From: Saxidomus purpurata
Lineage: Eukaryota; Mollusca; Bivalvia; Venerida; Veneridae
Assembly: GCA_022818135.1 (NCBI GenBank)
Contig: JAFMSR010000009.1
Span: 19,317,779 to 19,381,778 of the forward strand
Length of the DNA: 64,000 nucleotides
Direction of reading: 5' to 3'
The position numbers were made by a program, and so were the translations under genes. This document shows positions 10,905-21,775 of this stretch, piece by piece; position 1 is the first letter of the stretch, and every line of letters begins with the position of its first letter. The notes under the pieces were generated by a model. It did not search any database and was not told where the DNA came from. It saw only the letters and a program-made list of their open reading frames with translations.

Positions 10905-11735
10905 ATGAGAGTTATAATGGTTATAGATTTGACTGTTGTGTTTGCTGTTTCAGTGCTGCCAGGGGTAGCATGTGTCCCTGTGACAGACAGTGTCAATTCG
11001 GATCGGTTAAATGGACACATGTTGATTAACATGGGAACTAAACTAAACAAACCTCTGCTGAAGTTAATTGGAAAAACAATGAGAAACTTGGAATATGAAG
11101 TTAAAGAAGTGGCTTCGAACCTATCTGCTTTGAATGCCCTCAAGGAAGACGTTATAGCAGAGATGTGTCGACTGCATCCTTGTTCAGATTGGAGTGAATG
11201 GTCAGAATGTGAATCAAGTATATTTGGAGAGTTTGGCGGTCGAAATCGCAGTAGGAACTGTGGCTTTAATACAACGTATTGTGAGAGATACGTTAAGTCA
11301 AGTGTAGAGTATGAATCAGGAGTTTGCGAGGGTCCATGTCCTGATAATTATACAACAACCAAAAATGGATTTTGTGTGAAATTGTACGACTCGGTCACAA
11401 AGGAACGAGACGACGCTGAAAGTGTATGTAAGAATGACGGCGGCCATCTTATCAACATTGATTCTACTGCTAAACTCAATGACGTTATGGAGATTCTTTC
11501 GGGCAAATCAATGGGCACTGTTTGGATTGACGGTCGCAAACAAGTTCAAGGTGGAAAATGGGATTATGGCTACGAGTCCACTGATTCGACATTTTCTATT
11601 TGGAAACCAGGTGAACCAACTAAAGGCACATCCGAGCTCTGCAAAGTTTTTGAAAAATGGTCAACCGATTCAAAATGGTATTGGTGGGATAGAGGCTGTT
11701 CTGGGTCTTATTATCATATTTGTCAAATTATGTAA
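10905..11735 (+). CDS. Secreted TSP1 plus C-type lectin-like protein, copy A (intronless)
   Basis: The reading frame gives 276 residues. Residues 1-25 form a signal peptide (basic start, then a hydrophobic stretch ending near GVACVP). Residues about 33-88 are helix-prone and Leu/Lys/Glu-rich and may oligomerise. A TSP1 repeat follows (about 94-147), starting CSDWSEWSEC, the WxxWxxC pattern that is C-mannosylated in this family. A long-form C-type lectin-like domain fills about 145-276: WIDGR, WKPGEP, ELCKVF, WWDRGC and a closing HICQIM, with six cysteines. The usual EPN is EPT and the usual WND is WWD, so calcium or sugar binding by the standard site is doubtful. An in-frame ATG exists at 10779, but it is absent from the duplicate, and only the 10905 start gives a signal peptide. 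The gene lies about 3 kb head-to-head from PAN-WSC copy 2. Domain assignment is from motif recognition; ligand and tissue are unknown. Confidence 0.85.
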   Translation: MRVIMVIDLTVVFAVSVLPGVACVPVTDSVNSDRLNGHMLINMGTKLNKPLLKLIGKTMRNLEYEVKEVASNLSALNALKEDVIAEMCRLHPCSDWSEWSECESSIFGEFGGRNRSRNCGFNTTYCERYVKSSVEYESGVCEGPCPDNYTTTKNGFCVKLYDSVTKERDDAESVCKNDGGHLINIDSTAKLNDVMEILSGKSMGTVWIDGRKQVQGGKWDYGYESTDSTFSIWKPGEPTKGTSELCKVFEKWSTDSKWYWWDRGCSGSYYHICQIM

Positions 11736-12878
11736 TACATAGCAGTCGTTAATCTGCGTCAACTGGAGTGTCTTCCAAACTGAACAGGTTTCATACCAGA
11801 TTAAATCAATCATACATTAAGTCAGTGAAATTGTATTGAAATGTGTGGACATAGGTAGAGTGTAGAAAAAAGTATTTTATCATAATTATATACTCTCTCG
11901 ACACTATTTAATCCTAGGTTGTAATCATTCGTTAAAAGAAAACACTCTAATATATATGAACAAAATCTTGGCGCTGTTACGTTCACAAACATGAACAGAA
12001 AGTTTTACAAAATGGTCAAAAATTATCCTAAACGTTCGTGACAATAGTTAATACATGTACTAAGTCTTTGTTTTAAGTAAAGGTAGAAAGAGCATTCACA
12101 GATGCTGTGTGATTTAAGTGCACTTTCCACTTACAGTGAAACTACCAGTAACACATTATCTTACCACTGTTTTATACAGATAGGAAGATTTATGTCATTA
12201 TGACATTTTTTATCGATGCTAATAGACATCTCATTGTAGGTAAGACATATTACACATGGTCGTATTTTGCACAAATGAATAAATAAAAAGCTAAGCAACG
12301 TTTATTTTCAAAGGCTTTTGTTATAAAAAGTGTAGTAATGCGTTGTAACTGTATATACTTCTTACAGTTCAAATTAAGCTTGTATTCTTATTAGGATGAA
12401 TTTCTTTAAAGGAGCATTCCCTTCAACATACGATTCACAAAATCGACAAATCCGTTCAAATACATGCATGTATCAACATGTGACCATCTATTTGTTAACG
12501 TGTTATATTTGTTCACAGCTGGATTTAATTTTTCAAATTACTGCATTATGTCCTTTTGTAGCAAAATAATTCTAACCGATAGAAAGCATTTGCACATTTG
12601 TTTTACCGCGGATTTTTCATAAAAGGGAGATATTTTAATCAGAGATCTTGCAGAAAATTATACACTACTAAATAATGCTTCATATTGTCTACTACATGTA
12701 AGAAATAATTCAGTAGATTCCAAAATCAGTGTAGTCAAAATAGTTCGTTTGTGGTTGAATTACATGTAGTATACTCCTGGGATATTTGTAGAATTCATTG
12801 TGTATGTATTGCATAAGAGTACAGTAGAAATACATTTGTTCGTATACTATGATTTGACGTGTTCTAAGAAAGAGCTAG

Positions 12879-12884
12879 AATAAA
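12879..12884 (+). terminator. Candidate polyadenylation signal downstream of lectin copy A
   Basis: AATAAA follows GACGTGTTCTAAGAAAGAG, a context kept in the duplicate unit. It lies 1.1 kb after the stop; other AATAAA sites (for example near 12280) are closer, so its use is uncertain. Confidence 0.2.
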
Positions 12885-12935
12885 AAATATAAATAAAAAA
12901 CTTCTTATGAGATTATTTGTCTATGTACTGAATGT

Positions 12936-13045
12936 GACCCTTTCGCTACGACCTGTTTGTTTTCCTCGGTTTTTACCGACGGTTTACAGTAAGGTTTACG
13001 TATATTTACGGCTAAGTGCTCGAAATCGGACTAAAGTCAAAAAGT
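12936..13045 (+). repeat. Short dispersed repeat (CTACGACC...GGACTAAAG)
   Basis: About 110 bp, shared with 5570-5675 and 17307-17412. Two of the three copies keep a similar open frame (CFPR, YSK, NRTK), but length and context do not support a gene. Confidence 0.45.
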
Positions 13046-13117
13046 ATAATCTATCAGCCGAGACTGTTTGGCCCAACGGTTGCTTATTGGTACCCGTATG
13101 AAACTACGGTCTGAGTT

Positions 13118-13161
13118 GCTAACACACTGCTAACACACTGCTAACACACTGCTAACACACT
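13118..13161 (+). repeat. 11-bp tandem repeat, four units
   Basis: GCTAACACACT four times without change, next to the family B element. Confidence 0.85.
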
Positions 13162-13174
13162 CGCCTTTGCTTAA

Positions 13175-13512
13175 AGGTCCACTACTAACGAAAGCGAAAA
13201 TTCAAATATACTTTAAAAAACACAGAAATAAGTTATTTTTAATAAAAAATGAAAGTTGGTATGTAGAAATTCTAAATGAACCACAGTACATGTACACTTA
13301 TTTTTCTATGCATTATGAACAAAGTTAAAAAGACCTGGGTAGTCATTTTGTCGCATCATTGAGATTTCAACATAATACACATACTTTTCTTTGTGTTCCA
13401 AACACTTTCTGTAAATTTTAACCTGCAAATCTTCATTATTTAGTGTCTTGCATAAGGTAGTGTACTTGCCATTGCAATTACTGTCACTTAATGTTCGCTT
13501 AGTAGTGGACCT
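13175..13512. mobile_element. TTAA inverted-repeat element, family B, unit II side
   Basis: 338 bp with ends AGGTCCACTACTAAC and GTAGTGGACCT, TTAA at 13171-13174 and 13513-13516. It is the reverse complement of the family B copy at 20250. Confidence 0.7.
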
Positions 13513-13748
13513 TTAAGATGTCCTATTGAAAATCAGTTTCCCCGAGTCATGAAAATGAGAGATGTCTTATTTCCTCATCCAGGCCCACGTAATTATTTCT
13601 ATACAAACAAACTCAATTCCGACATCGACAAAACGGATGAACACAATTGTAGATTGAGTCAATGAGGTTGTCCCTAGGTGGACTTGCACACGAGTTTTAT
13701 GGTATGTCGTGTCTACTTGGCAAAACGACAAAAAATATTGTAATAAAT

Positions 13749-14112
13749 CACGGTGGGGATTCACGTGATCAAAATAATCTCTAAACAAAAGGAGATCTCA
13801 GAAAAAAAGTTAGAAAATAATGAAAACCGATTATGTCAAATGTAGCCTATCTTATGACAACATAAAAGTTTTATAGAACTACACAAGATTGTGCGGAACA
13901 CTTCAAGAAACTGACATAATTTATTTTTGAAGTGTTCAACACAATAAGACGGTTACTGTGATTGAGACCTGTGTAGTTCTATAATACTTTTATGTTGCCA
14001 TAAAATAGGCTATATTTCTAATTAACAGCTAAACGGCTTTCATTATTTTCTAACATTTTTCATAGATGTACTTTTGTTTAGAGATTATTTTGATCATGTT
14101 ATTTCCACCGTG
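13749..14112. mobile_element. Long palindromic foldback element
   Basis: The two halves pair over most of 364 bp: left GGTGGGGATTCACGTGATC against right GATCATGTTATTTCCACC, with further pairing inward to TAGAACTACACAA. Flanks share ATAAAT. A related half lies at about 27650-27690. The related stretch at 43730-43830 lacks the insertion. Confidence 0.65.
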
Positions 14113-15469
14113 ATAAATGAACGAGGAGAAAATGAAAAAGAAATATAAAACGCATAGTCATAGAGGCTGCATTGTATAACACTGTTCTGATATCAATTTA
14201 AATAAATATATTAATCAGATAATAGTTAGACAGTGATTAATATACATTTAAATTGTCGTTATGAAGCTGTTTAAAACAAAATGTCCCTTTACTGCCAACA
14301 TATATTTTCTCATTTGAAATTAAAGATAGTTTGGCAGATATGCTGCTTTGATACTATTCTAAACATAATTTAATAACTTGTTTTTACAGAGAAATATACA
14401 TCTTATTTAGTAGATTTAACCCGCAAGTACAACAAGACTTTACCCACAACCACTGTCAGCACATTGTCTTGTTCTTCTGTAATATGGTCATTGAAATATA
14501 ATGCCAATAAATACAGGATAGGTGTCAAACAGAAGTATATGGGTATTTTCTTTGAAAACCATACATTATATGAGACCAATAGTTGCGGTGGTTACATTTG
14601 GTTAGTATTGTGATAACCTTTCTCTCCATCGTTGATATGTCCTGTATCTCCGCTGAAACTGCTGGAACTAAATGTATTATTTTGGAGCTTCGTAAGAATC
14701 ACCCTTGCGAAAAATGACTTCATAAAAGGCGACCTTTTACCAAATTCCTTCCTCTGAATCTTGATATCCTAAAACAATATTAACCTCGAAAATTAATGGT
14801 CTGGTTTAAAAATAACTTTACTGAAATGCATCTTACATGGCACTTTATCAATTTGGTACGTCAGAAACATAGAAACCACAGGGCAGATTTAGTTTTCATT
14901 ACAAGTTTAAACTTTTAAAAGCTTATACCTAAAGTATGTAGACAATATTACAATATTACTTCACAGAAAAGTGATTTGGATGATTTACAAGATTGACTCC
15001 ATCAATGTTAGTTTGTTGAATTTATGGTTACTAGATGGCTTAGCTATTTTGCATTGTTTGGTTGTGGAAATTTGTTATTAAATGTTATCCTCACGAGCTG
15101 CTACGCTCTCCTACATTACTTCAAAATACATTCAACACCTTCTAAAAGGATTTACCTCAAATATGTCCTCTATCTCAATCATTTTTCAAGATACGCTCAT
15201 GAAACTTAGTCAATAAATAATCAAAGTTTTTCTTCTACTACAAGTTATCAGATTGGAAACACTGAATGGCGATTTACCTTCTATAAATATAGATGTTATT
15301 ATAAGTACTATTTCAATGCATCCTGTAGTTGACAGTGCTTCTAGCCTTTCTTGTGAAATTCACAAAACCACAAAATGACCAAAACTGTACATATTTTGCG
15401 CATTATGACAAAAGGGCCCTTAATGGTCAAACAATTGTGTAACTTTTGAACTAACAATATTATAGACCT
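14113..15469. other. Non-coding stretch between units II and III
   Basis: Parts (14110-14480) resemble 43670-43950. No gene or named repeat recognised in the rest. Confidence 0.4.
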
Positions 15470-15954
15470 TTGATCCCCTTTCCACCGTAAGAAGCTGCTA
15501 ACTTTCTCACATAAAGAGACATGGTCGGTTGCAGGGCTCGAAACACTAACCCTTAATCTATGAGAGGTTACAATGATTTCAAGTCAGCGACCCTAACAAC
15601 TCGACCACGGAGGAGGACAATTGTGAAATCATATATGTTCGTAGGCCACTAATATCGGTCATTTCAGCACAACCATCTGGCAGTACTATTATCGTAAAAC
15701 CCAAGAAAATCCATGAATTCAAGTATCAATGAAACTATATTTTATAAAAATTAAAGAAATTTTATTCAAACGAATTTACATGCATTACAATATGTGAATT
15801 ATATATAATGTACGTTCCAAAAGAGTTAAATTAATGAATTTTCCTAACACTACGATACAATGCAGTTTGTTATGGTAAACAAATTTCATGCAGTTTGAGA
15901 CACACGCATAGCATAAACCTATGTATTAAAGTACATTGTGAGAACAGTTCTTAA

Positions 15955-16278
15955 AGTCTCAGGACCACAAATACAAGTAACTCTAATTTTACCCAGAAAG
16001 ATGTTTTACCGGCAGAAATGACCTTTTTTGTAGCAAAATTATTCATAGCTTTCCTTTTTGAATCATAGAGTACATGATAGAACTATAGTCTAGTATTGTT
16101 TCAATGATATTGCAAAAGATTAGGCTCTCTAGCAACTATTTCTAATGACGAAACGACCTGAATACGAAAGAAAGGCATATGTCAACATTGTTTTAGAGTG
16201 AATATAACATGGTACTTCCCTTATCCTATCAGTAAATTTATTTTACTATATCAGTAAATTCTAAAAGATCCCGAGGCT
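15955..16278. mobile_element. TTAA inverted-repeat element, family C, unit III
   Basis: 324 bp with ends AGTCTCAGGACCAC and ATCCCGAGGCT, TTAA at 15951-15954 and 16279-16282. Unit II has a single TTAA at 4551-4554, the empty site. Confidence 0.65.
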
Positions 16279-17451
16279 TTAAGCGACAAGACATCAATCA
16301 GCTTTCATTTTGTTATGTTTCTTTTCACCGGAAGTGACATTGATTTCAGCACAGAATGCATGATGGCATCCTTGACAAACAGTGTAACAAAAGAATGACC
16401 ACGTGTCTGCCAGATGCTTCCTCGTTCCGTTTTTTTTTGTGAATACCTAATGTTTGCTGAAAAAGAAATTTAAAACTAAAATTGTCGATTATTGAAGACG
16501 TTTTGGCACGACAAAGTACTTAATTTTTTATGTATGACCACATGTAACTGTGTACATATAAAATACAGATTAAAGTAATATTTTCCGTGTTTTATAGCAG
16601 AAAATAATAGCAGATTTTGACGTTTTGCCGACCACCATTCGAATCCATTAATTCTTATATTCGCTTCATAAAATCATTTTTATTGACACTTTGGTGCTGA
16701 AAAATAAGACTGCGTGCCCTCATAAACAGCACGCTCCAAAAGCGACAAATCATACTTTGCGGCTTCATAAATCATATAAAGGTGCCAGCAAACGCTAGAA
16801 CTTGTAAACAATTCTTTAGATTGGGTTTTAATATTTAATATAGTTTCTTGCTGCATGTGCATCGTTGATAAACCTTTTACAACTTTTGCACCTTTTCCTT
16901 ATGTATGATGCTCATATTATGTTATAGGGTAGCTAGATCAAAACGTCCTGATTTGTTCATGAGACATGTTAGTTAGAATTGCACGCAGACATGTTTGATG
17001 CAGCTTTGAAAGTATTACAGTTTGAGGTGTCATGTTTACTTCAATACTATGTCTGGAACTACAGAGTAGTCACTAGATAACAGATTCCAAATCTTGTTGA
17101 TATTTTTGTCATTTGTCGTTCATAGTTGAGCCATCCTTTTCTACTTTTCCGATAAAGACATAACAAAGATTCTGATTTTCAAGAAGAAACCTAGACAATT
17201 CACGTTAAATTCATGTTTGAATCTTGTTTAGCTTAGTTATACGCGGGGTCAAAAGCATTTTAAACGGGCGACAAACACGAAGAAAAATTAGAAGCTATAG
17301 CCTGAATTTGACCTTTAGGCAACGACCTTTATGTTTCCCTCGGATTTTACCGTTGTCTTACAGTAAGCTAAACGTACATTCATGGCTCAGTGATCAAAAT
17401 CGGACTAAAGAAATGTATGAGAATCCATGGTAAATAAGTAACATCACCTGT

Positions 17452-20400
17452 CTACATGCCAGTACGATACAGCGAGCCTCTACAACTGCCTCCACATTTC
17501 TGACTCGAATCTCCGTGACAGTTGAAGTTACACTCCGCATCCGGGACTTGGACGTTTAATTGTGTATAGTTATGATTGTTGCCACAGAAACACTGCATAC
17601 CGTACTGTAAAGTGAATTAGAAATATATACATTGATTATGTCAAATCCAGGACTTGAGCGTTTATATGATATTGATCACTATTACATACAGCTGGTATTT
17701 TAAAGTCCCATGCTCACTTTTAAATTAATTAGTTCGGATAGAATTTGTTCTATTTACTAAAAAAAAACAGAGTCGACTTACGCATTTCTTTTGTATTCAA
17801 GTAGTTTCTTCCCGAATAATTGGTGTTATAAAGAGTGTCTTATAAGCTCACATGAAACGTATTCATACGTGTGGTTTTTGTTTAAATCTTGCTAAGGAAG
17901 GACTTCTTTTACTTCATGATAATGTCAGTCTTACTTTATTTATAAGCTATCATTTCCATAGCAATTCTATTCATATAGAAGATAATTGTTGGTTTCGGTG
18001 TAAGATCACGCTATATTTTCACCGAATGGGCACCAAAAGTGATATTTTCACGAGTGGCGCAGCCAAGAGTGAAAATAACTTTTGGTGTTCACGAGTGAAA
18101 TTAACGTGATATTACACCGATACCAACAATTTTTCTGTTTATTTTATGGTTAAAACTCTACTTCTATTGAGTTTGTTTCTATTAATATCGAAAATCGCGG
18201 GAAACGCCATCGGAAACATAGCGCAAATGACGTCATTTAAACGACGTCATCATCCCATGGTTTCCAACATTATTTACGCTGGGTATACTTTTTGACGTAA
18301 ATCCGGGTTAAAGATTGAAAAAAAACAGTGAAAAATAAAAATGGTAATTCACTTTTTCAAAACTGTGGATTATCACTTTTATTTCACTGAGAAAACTCTA
18401 TAATTCACTGGAAAACATAAAATAAACTAATTAAGTTACTCTGAACTGCGACACAATGTCTTACAACTTAGATTATTCGCTATCGAGTCTCGTTCAAGAC
18501 GGAAGCCTCCTCATAGAGAGGGAGAGAGGCAATGTTTAAATGTTTGTGTCTTGCCTAGACAACACTACCAGTAAGTGGGCACTGGATCGAAACCGGGACC
18601 CTCCTCTGCTGAGGCGAACGCGCTACCATTGCAGCAAGACGGCTCCATAGCAATCTGGAAGTTTTAAAACAATTAATCTATTTAGTAATGCTTTAAATAT
18701 TTAAATCAAATAAAATGATTAATACATGCCTGTGTTAATGTATATGCAAAGTCATTGGTTAAACAATGATTAACACATGTTTCTGTTGTCATGGAAGAGC
18801 TTGTTATGTATGACGTACTCTGCGTACGGGGACAATCAACGAAACAGCCTATGTACTCATCTGAAAGTAAAGATATTCAATGTCTAATAATATATCCTTC
18901 TGCACAGTGTTCACGTAATTTGTTGCAACCTCCCAAGAGTCTCCCTTGGTCTATCACCGTCTCCTTTGGTTTAGTGGTTTAGGCATCTGCCTTTGGAGCG
19001 GGAGGTGAAAGTTCGAATTCCGGCAGTGGTACGTTCTAATAAAACCGGTTGTGTGCAGCCAGCTAGTCAAATAATAGTTCCGTATACCTACCGGCCTGGT
19101 GCCTGCCATGTATTTAAAAAAGGATAGAGTTAGGGAGGTAAATGTGTGTAAAAGTAGGGTTGACAATATAAAAAACAAACACTTTACCTTTACCTTTTCA
19201 ATGTATGAGAGCATTCTTCTTGCTCAGTGTATAGCTTGTCGCAAACAAGACTGAGGAGTTTGAAGTAATTATCAGTTAACTGCCGTTTAAAACTTGTTTA
19301 GCTTTTCATACTAGAATGGCTTAAAGGTCGCTAGGAAATATCAATATTACATTACACTACAAGAAAACCATTGATGCAAAGCATCAAAGGTCGCCGCTAA
19401 AGAACTGAACAAGAGCAAAGGAAAGGTATAATATTTTTTTATTTGGAACAGGAATACAAAAATAATAATACTGTTAAATTGTGTTTGAGCATTAACATGT
19501 TACAAAGATTGTAATAAAGAATATATAATAAATAAGTTTCAGAAGAGTGCTCCAAGTTAATACTTTGTTCATTGACCTTGCGTTACACCAGCTGAGTTAC
19601 AAAAAATGTATCAGCTAATTGTGTATATACGGAGTGGATAGCTTTATTGTTTACATCACGTGAGAACTATTTTCACTTTCTAAAAATACATTATGATTCA
19701 CCTTTCGTAGACTGGTTTCAAATATTTTATCAGTCAAAATAGACCTTTACCATTTGAAATCGTGCACCACCTGAGGAAATAAATTAAAAGATTAAAAAAG
19801 AAATGAAACAATAAAAAAATATTACAAATACTTTTTCTGTAAAACTTTCTTGTCAAATTGAAATTTTCTTGCTTCGAATAATCTTGGAAAAAAAATTAAG
19901 TCACGTGCCCCTCCACGTACATGTACAAAAAAATCCATTCCAGACAGTACGCCGCACTTCAGTGTGGCGACAATTAACATTAACATTTTGAAAATCAATC
20001 GTAGTATTTAATATCAAACACATTAAGAAAAACGTAGAACTTGCGTCGCTTTGGAGTTCAACTTATTTTATTCCATTTCTGACATTGAATCTGTACCCCG
20101 ACACTATATGTAAATTAAGGCAAACGGCAATCCTCGCATGGCTTTAAAGAGACACTCCCTAAAATTGGTGTCAAATTATATAACTTCAAAAGCATAAATA
20201 ATATAATATTAATAATTTGCAAGTATTATTACTTAACCAAAATGTTTAAAGGTCCACTACTTAGCAAAAATTAATTGACAGTTATTTCAATGGCAAGTAC
20301 ATTACCTTATGCAAGATACTAAATAATGAAGATTGTCAGGTTAAAATTTACAGAAAGTGTTTGGAACACGAAGAAAAGTATGTTTATTATGTTGAAATCT

Positions 20401-21174
20401 CAATGATTCGACAAAATGACTACCCAGGTCTTTTTAACTTTCTTCATAATGCATAGAAAAATAATTGTACATGTACTGTGGTTAATTAAAATTTCTACAT
20501 ACCAACTTTCATTTTATATTAAAAGTAATTATTTTTGTGTTTTTTAAAGTATATTTGAATTTTTGCTTTCGTTAGTAATGGACCTTTAAGTTTTACATTT
20601 CAGTCATTATCGGTAAAATCAGCGTTTTAAAATATGTTGCAGTACCGTAAAATAATCAATAATCTATGTAAAGTTGTTGTTGTACAATGAATGGGTGGAT
20701 AGCGATTTATTACAGAAACTTTTGTGCTAAAATGAGGCATTTGTCGATATATATTGTTATTTAATTTTGTATAAATTTATCATTTTCTGTTCATTGAACA
20801 CACTATTCATGTTTGGAGAATATAACCTGCTAGAAGTAGGGAGTGTCCCTTTAAATAAACGAACAATACCTACAGCCACGTTTCAAGAACGTAAGACTGT
20901 TATGTTGGGCATCCAGCTCTCCAGTAAACGAAGCACAACCGGTACACAGGTGCGTTTCAGGGTTGTAGACAATGCTTAAACAGGTTGGATAATCCAAACA
21001 CATTATCCCACATTTCGGTACGTTTGTAACAATGTTGAACACTACATTTTCTTCTCTACATGCGTATCCCTGTAAACCAACATCCTTAACAAACTTCCTA
21101 AAATTCACTGCATGACAAAATCCATAGAGGATGATAACATGTACTGTAAAAGATGAGAACCACACTCTGGTCAT
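17452..21174 (-). CDS. PAN-WSC secreted protein, copy 3 (three exons)
   Basis: Exons on the minus strand are 21174-20874, 18860-18730 and 17604-17452, 585 coding bases, 194 residues. Order is signal peptide, PAN/Apple-like region with all family cysteines (KCGIMCLDYPTC), WSC first half (GCFVDCPR, ETCVNHC, FAYTLTQ) and WSC second half (YGMQCFCGNN, CHGDSSQKCGGSC), ending RTGM then TAG. Splice sites match copy 2, including the GC donor of intron 2 (CAG then GCATGT). Introns are longer than in copy 2 because of later insertions: a Helitron-like element and a TTAA element in intron 1, and a foldback element in intron 2. This is the best-preserved copy in the tandem series. The TSP1-lectin copy B lies upstream in the opposite direction. 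Confidence 0.75.
17980..18428. mobile_element. Foldback element with hairpin head, intron 2 of copy 3
   Basis: Bases 17984-18131 form a 148-bp imperfect hairpin (arms TTGTTGGTTTCGGTGTAA and TTACACCGATACCAACAA). A tail of about 300 bases contains TGACGTCA at 18228. Unit II has the empty site near 6245. Confidence 0.65.
18440..18646 (-). mobile_element. tRNA-derived SINE (type 2), intron 2 of copy 3
   Basis: The minus strand starts GGAGCCGTCTTGCTGCAATG, with A-box-like GCAATGGTAGCGCGTTC and B-box-like GGTTTCGATCC. Fuller than the unit II partner. Confidence 0.55.
18959..19165 (+). mobile_element. tRNA-derived SINE (type 1), unit III
   Basis: Same SINE in intron 1 of copy 3, so it inserted before the duplication. 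Confidence 0.6.
19360..19974 (-). mobile_element. Helitron-like non-autonomous insertion in intron 1 of copy 3
   Basis: Inserted between A and T of a site kept whole in unit I (near 731), without target duplication. Read on the minus strand it ends in hairpin TTGATGCTTTGCATCAA, then TGGTTTTCTTG. The other end has a hairpin CGCCACACTGAAGTGCGGCG. Superfamily is inferred from these features. Confidence 0.5.
20148..20850. mobile_element. TTAA inverted-repeat element, family D, unit III (hosts family B)
   Basis: Same element as at 7223-7559, with TTAA flanks at 20144-20147 and 20851-20854 and family B nested at 20250-20585. Confidence 0.65.
20250..20585. mobile_element. TTAA inverted-repeat element, family B, nested in family D
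   Basis: 336 bp with ends AGGTCCACTACT and GTAATGGACCT, TTAA at 20246-20249 and 20586-20589. It occupies the same TTAA that family A occupies in unit I. Confidence 0.7.
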
Positions 21175-21303
21175 TGTTAGAACGCAAACAATATTTCTGA
21201 CGGTTTGTCACGATTTAACATGTAGAAGTCTCAAAGAATAGGTATTGCTAACAATCCTTCTTATCAATAACAGGAGCCGTCGGCAGTTTGATCTGTGGAC
21301 GGA

Positions 21304-21311
21304 ACTATAAA
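21304..21311 (-). promoter_or_regulatory. Candidate TATA-like box, PAN-WSC copy 3
   Basis: Same conserved GTTTATAG, 130 bases upstream of the ATG at 21174, the same spacing as copy 1. Confidence 0.25.
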
Positions 21312-21609
21312 CAGTCTAATGATCACGATTCGGAATAACGCTCTTTTACATGTTTGAATAAAAAATATCGATGGGCTCTAGAAAGTAAGCCATAACAATC
21401 TGCCATTAACATTCTGATTGTCAACAATAACTATAATTGCATTACAATCAATGAGATCATAGAAGAATTATGTTTACAGATTTTTCAAACTCGAACATGA
21501 TACATTTTTATTTCTATCAAAAAGTATAATGTTTTATGCGATACATTGTCATTGGACCTGAACATAATGGATCACGGTCATTTTTAATAACCGTTATCAA
21601 AAAGAAAAG

Positions 21610-21775
21610 TAGAACCGTCATGGTGCAGTGGTAGTGCGTTCACCCCAGAATCAGAGGGTTCTATACCCAATAGTGCAAGGTAGAAGTAGTGTGCATAGGC
21701 ATGATATCACATTGCCTTTTTGGCTCTTCGAGGTTGATTCAATCTGAAGTGACTTCCGACAGCAATAAATATAGG
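21610..21775 (+). mobile_element. tRNA-derived SINE (type 2), upstream of copy 3
   Basis: Unit III partner of the SINE at 8304, with a small deletion across the B-box region. Confidence 0.45.

Larger units (their letters stand above)
4075..13170. repeat. Duplication unit II
   Basis: Colinear with 15470-27470. It carries PAN-WSC copy 2 (minus) and TSP1-lectin copy A (plus). Anchors include 4075 against 15470, exon 3 at 5716 against 17452, exon 1 at 7583 against 20874, and the lectin gene at 10905 against 25615. Edges are approximate. Confidence 0.85.

Noticed and set aside
10733..11143. Minus frame of 136 codons
   Set aside because: Antisense shadow of the signal and helix region of lectin copy A.
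13567..13788. Minus frame of 73 codons
   Set aside because: It overlaps the left half of the palindromic element and non-coding repeat related to 43730; no conserved frame.
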